A stretch of 32,289 nucleotides of DNA, taken from an uncultured Hyphomicrobiales bacterium (GTDB lineage Bacteria; Pseudomonadota; Alphaproteobacteria; Rhizobiales; Beijerinckiaceae). The notes below the pieces were generated by a model. It saw only the letters and a program-made list of their open reading frames with translations, searched no databases and had not been told where the DNA came from. The position numbers were made by a program, and so were the translations under genes. The DNA lies in the NCBI GenBank assembly GCA_903884435.1, contig CAISEY010000411.1, positions 1 to 32,289 of the forward strand, written 5' to 3'. Shown piece after piece: positions 30,479-32,289 of this stretch (position 1 is the first letter of the stretch; the number at the start of each line of letters is the position of its first letter).

Positions 30479-31342
30479 TCAAAAATCAAATTCGAACCCG
30501 AAACCTTCGCCCCTGCGCACGACGCGCGCGAAACCCGGAAATTCGAGATGCGCGCCGAGCGCGTTGATCCCGTCGGCGACGCACATGTCGAGGATTCGCC
30601 GGCGTGACCGGGCGCCCATGGCGCCGTCGAGGTCATAGGTGGTCGTGACTTCGGTGTGCGCCATCTGCACGTTCGGCAGATGGATGAGATCGCCCCACAT
30701 GATCGCGGATTGCCCGCGGGAATGGACGATCCAGGCGCTGTGGCCGGGCGAATGGCCCGGACAGCACATGACCGACACGCCCGGCGCGACCTCGCCATCC
30801 TTCACAACGCGGATACGGTCGCGATAGTCGCGCAAATGCCGCTCGACCTGCTTCTGGTTGCCATCGACCTTCGGATTTCCGGTCGGACGCGCGTCGATCC
30901 AGAAACCGGCTTCCTTTTCGTGGATGAACACCTCCGCGTTCGGAAAGTTCGGCGCGCCGTCCTTCCCGACAAGGCCGTACATGTGGTCGGGATGCAGGTG
31001 CGTGAGGAAGACATAGTCGATGGTCGCGGGATCGACGTTTTCCTTCCGCAAATTGTCCATCAGCAGCCCGAGCGAGGGATACATGCGGTCGGCGGCGCCG
31101 GTGTCGATCAGGCCGGTCTTGCCGCCGAACTTCAAGATATATTCGTTGACGGACATCCACATGGTCTCGCCGGCCTTCACGCCGGTGAGCCGCTCCGTTT
31201 CCGCGATGTCGATGCCGAGCGCCACATCGACACGCGAGGGAAGAATGCCGTCGCAACAGGCGACCACCTCGATGTCGCCAACCTTGCGGACCCGGTTGAT
31301 GGACGGATCGAGGGACCGGTCCTGGAATTTGGCGGCGGTCAT
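30479..31342 (-). CDS. Metallo-beta-lactamase-fold hydrolase, lactonase-like
   Basis: The 287-residue cytoplasmic enzyme has the dinuclear zinc motif THLHPDH (H115, H117, D119, H120), then H197/H201 in PGHSPGHSAW, D218 in MWGDLIH and H265 in GAHLEFPG, the full ligand set of glyoxalase II / AHL-lactonase / related hydrolases. No signal peptide is seen. Start 31342 has GGGAGA 7 nt upstream. It resembles lactonase-type members by the TWMSVNEYILKFGGKTGLIDTG strand and could open a homoserine lactone or another lactone; the exact substrate is not readable. It is divergent from the exported isochorismatase-fold gene (141 bp). Confidence 0.85.
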   Translation of the reverse strand: MTAAKFQDRSLDPSINRVRKVGDIEVVACCDGILPSRVDVALGIDIAETERLTGVKAGETMWMSVNEYILKFGGKTGLIDTGAADRMYPSLGLLMDNLRKENVDPATIDYVFLTHLHPDHMYGLVGKDGAPNFPNAEVFIHEKEAGFWIDARPTGNPKVDGNQKQVERHLRDYRDRIRVVKDGEVAPGVSVMCCPGHSPGHSAWIVHSRGQSAIMWGDLIHLPNVQMAHTEVTTTYDLDGAMGARSRRRILDMCVADGINALGAHLEFPGFARVVRRGEGFGFEFDF

Positions 31343-31483
31343 GAACGTCTCCCGGCGGACTTTGACGCCATTGTCCGGCGCGCGCCGCCGCGGGTCAAGC
31401 GCGCGAGCAGCCCTTGCGATAACCGTGTTTCCTGCCACAATAGTCGCGTCGCCACGCGCGCGGGGGCGGCACGGGAGGAGACC

Positions 31484-32137
31484 ATGCGGCATTTCGTTGG
31501 AACCCTGAGCGCCGCCGCGATTTTCGCGATGGCCGCGACCGCCACGCCAGCCGTGGCCGCCGACATCGTCCAGGACTGGGCGAGCGTGAAGCTTCCCGCG
31601 CCGCCCGCGCTGAAGCCCGTGACCGTCGATCCGAAAACCACGGCGCTGTTGCTGCTCGATTTCATGAAAGGCAATTGCGGTCAGCGGCCCCGTTGCGTGG
31701 CGACGCTCCCCGCCGTGATGAAGTTGCTCGGGACGGCGCGCGCCAGCAACATGGCGGTCGCCTTCAACCTGACGGGGCAACCGCCGAAGGTCGAGGACAT
31801 GGTCGATCCCGGTCTCGCGCCGCGCCCCGGCGAGCACATGATCGTCAATGGCCGCGGCGCCAACAAGTTCTACGGCTCGAGCCTCGAGGCCTGGCTGAAG
31901 GAGAAGGGAATCAAGACCGTGATCGTGACCGGCACGTCCGCGCAGGGCGCCGTCTCCGGCACGGCCCAGGGCGCGACCGAGCGTGGCTACAAGGCGATCG
32001 TGCCGGTGGACGGCATGTCCTCGGAAGACGCGTTCCGCGAATTGTATGCCGCGTTCAACCTGGCCGGTGGCGGTCCGACAGCGCTGATCGAGAACGTGAC
32101 GGTGACGCGGGGGGATTTGATGACGTGGGGGAAGTGA
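31484..32137 (+). CDS. Exported isochorismatase-fold protein lacking the catalytic Cys
   Basis: The 217-residue product has a signal peptide (residues 1 to about 25, ending TPAVAA) and the isochorismatase/cysteine hydrolase fold: LLLLDFMKG with catalytic D59, K128 in GANKFYGSSLEAWLKEKGIK, and a VIVTGTSAQGAVSGTAQGATERGY segment. In cysteine hydrolases the position of A156 holds the nucleophile Cys (GxxTxxCVxxTA); here it is Ala, so a nicotinamidase-like mechanism is unlikely, and a PhzD/EntB-like ether hydrolysis is more plausible, if active. The Asp-Lys pair is kept. ATG 31484 has GGGAGGAG upstream. The exported state is unusual. A clear terminator follows 2 bp after the stop. Confidence 0.82.
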   Translation: MRHFVGTLSAAAIFAMAATATPAVAADIVQDWASVKLPAPPALKPVTVDPKTTALLLLDFMKGNCGQRPRCVATLPAVMKLLGTARASNMAVAFNLTGQPPKVEDMVDPGLAPRPGEHMIVNGRGANKFYGSSLEAWLKEKGIKTVIVTGTSAQGAVSGTAQGATERGYKAIVPVDGMSSEDAFRELYAAFNLAGGGPTALIENVTVTRGDLMTWGK

Positions 32138-32138
32138 A

Positions 32139-32165
32139 CCGGAGGTGAGTCCTCCGGCCCTTTTT
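32139..32165 (+). terminator. Intrinsic terminator of the isochorismatase-fold gene
   Basis: CCGGAGG (32139-32145) pairs with CCTCCGG (32151-32157) around a TGAGT loop, and TTTTT (32161-32165) follows after three C. It starts 2 bp after the stop codon at 32135-32137. Confidence 0.8.
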
Positions 32166-32226
32166 GCGAGGCCCCTGGCGAACTCCAGACAAGATCGGCC
32201 GGGACTGACGCGTTTCGGGGTTGTCC

Positions 32227-32289
32227 CTATTTCGCCCGCGCGACTTCGAGAGTCGGCGTAAATGTACCCTTCTGGTCCTTGCGCGGGGA
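32227..32289 (-). CDS. Possible 3' end of a gene running in from the right edge
   Basis: On the minus strand the last 63 bases read SPRKDQKGTFTPTLEVARAK and a TAG stop (complement of 32227-32229). The composition looks like a protein C-terminus, and the orientation is convergent with the isochorismatase-fold gene and its terminator. Only 20 residues are visible, so neither family nor reality of the gene can be confirmed. Confidence 0.35.
   Translation of the reverse strand, partial: SPRKDQKGTFTPTLEVARAK

Noticed and set aside
1-32289. Mobile element, prophage or CRISPR array
   Set aside because: No transposase, integrase, cas gene, terminal repeats or regular short repeats were seen; the tRNA-Glu at the left edge has no visible attachment-site duplicate in the window.

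Overview
The window (32,289 bp, high GC, dense coding on both strands) looks like chromosome of an alphaproteobacterium, most likely of the order Hyphomicrobiales. This is inferred from gene content: an intracellular polyhydroxybutyrate depolymerase of the Cys-type, TrmFO, a 51-residue DUF1127 protein, a PsiF-repeat protein, and several Bug/NMT1-type binding proteins next to catabolic enzymes. The genus cannot be fixed by reading alone. There is no phage, IS or CRISPR signal; the content is accessory catabolism bordered by a few housekeeping genes.

Layout. 19-94: tRNA-Glu. 198-3072 (+): a Fe(II)/2-oxoglutarate dioxygenase, a TctC/Bug solute-binding protein overlapping it by 4 bp, and an unknown exported beta-sandwich protein. 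3083-4018 (-): aldo/keto reductase, divergent from an exported VOC-fold protein (4169-5167, +). 5171-10091 (-): a tightly coupled operon, UbiD-type decarboxylase > molybdenum hydroxylase large subunit > solute-binding-like protein without signal peptide, joined by two 4-bp ATGA overlaps. 10292-13076 (+): exported metallo-beta-lactamase-fold hydrolase and two alpha/beta hydrolases. 13087-14301 (-): phaZ, divergent from a GST (14406-15059, +) across a perfect 33-bp palindrome. 15072-15989 (-): an orphan GT-A-like protein. 16124-18300 (-): 2-hydroxyacid dehydrogenase and a gentisate-dioxygenase-like bicupin, divergent from a Rieske oxygenase alpha/beta pair and an ACMSD-type amidohydrolase (18447-21182, +). 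21199-24195 (-): dehydroshikimate dehydratase (QuiC1 type) and an NMT1-type binding protein, divergent from a shikimate dehydrogenase (24280-25125, +) and an exported FrsA-like hydrolase (25206-26405, +). 26371-27798 (-): trmFO. 27981-28136 (-): DUF1127. 28481-30390 (+): a GT39-like membrane glycosyltransferase and a PsiF-repeat protein. 30479-31342 (-) and 31484-32137 (+): a metallo-beta-lactamase-fold enzyme and an exported isochorismatase-fold protein. A probable gene end reaches the right edge on the minus strand.

How it may work together (inference). Two aromatic modules can be read: shikimate > 3-dehydroshikimate > protocatechuate (AroE-like plus QuiC), and a salicylate/anthranilate-type ring hydroxylation followed by gentisate-type ring cleavage (Rieske alpha/beta plus bicupin). 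The UbiD/molybdenum hydroxylase operon would decarboxylate and hydroxylate a further (hetero)aromatic acid. Three binding proteins without permeases and five or more exported hydrolase- or lyase-like proteins suggest uptake and periplasmic trimming of such compounds. Redox partners for the Rieske enzyme, Fe-S/FAD subunits for the molybdenum enzyme and UbiX for the UbiD enzyme are all absent here and must be elsewhere. Convergent gene pairs repeatedly carry dyad symmetries built around their stop codons, and several divergent promoters hold clear operator-like palindromes.
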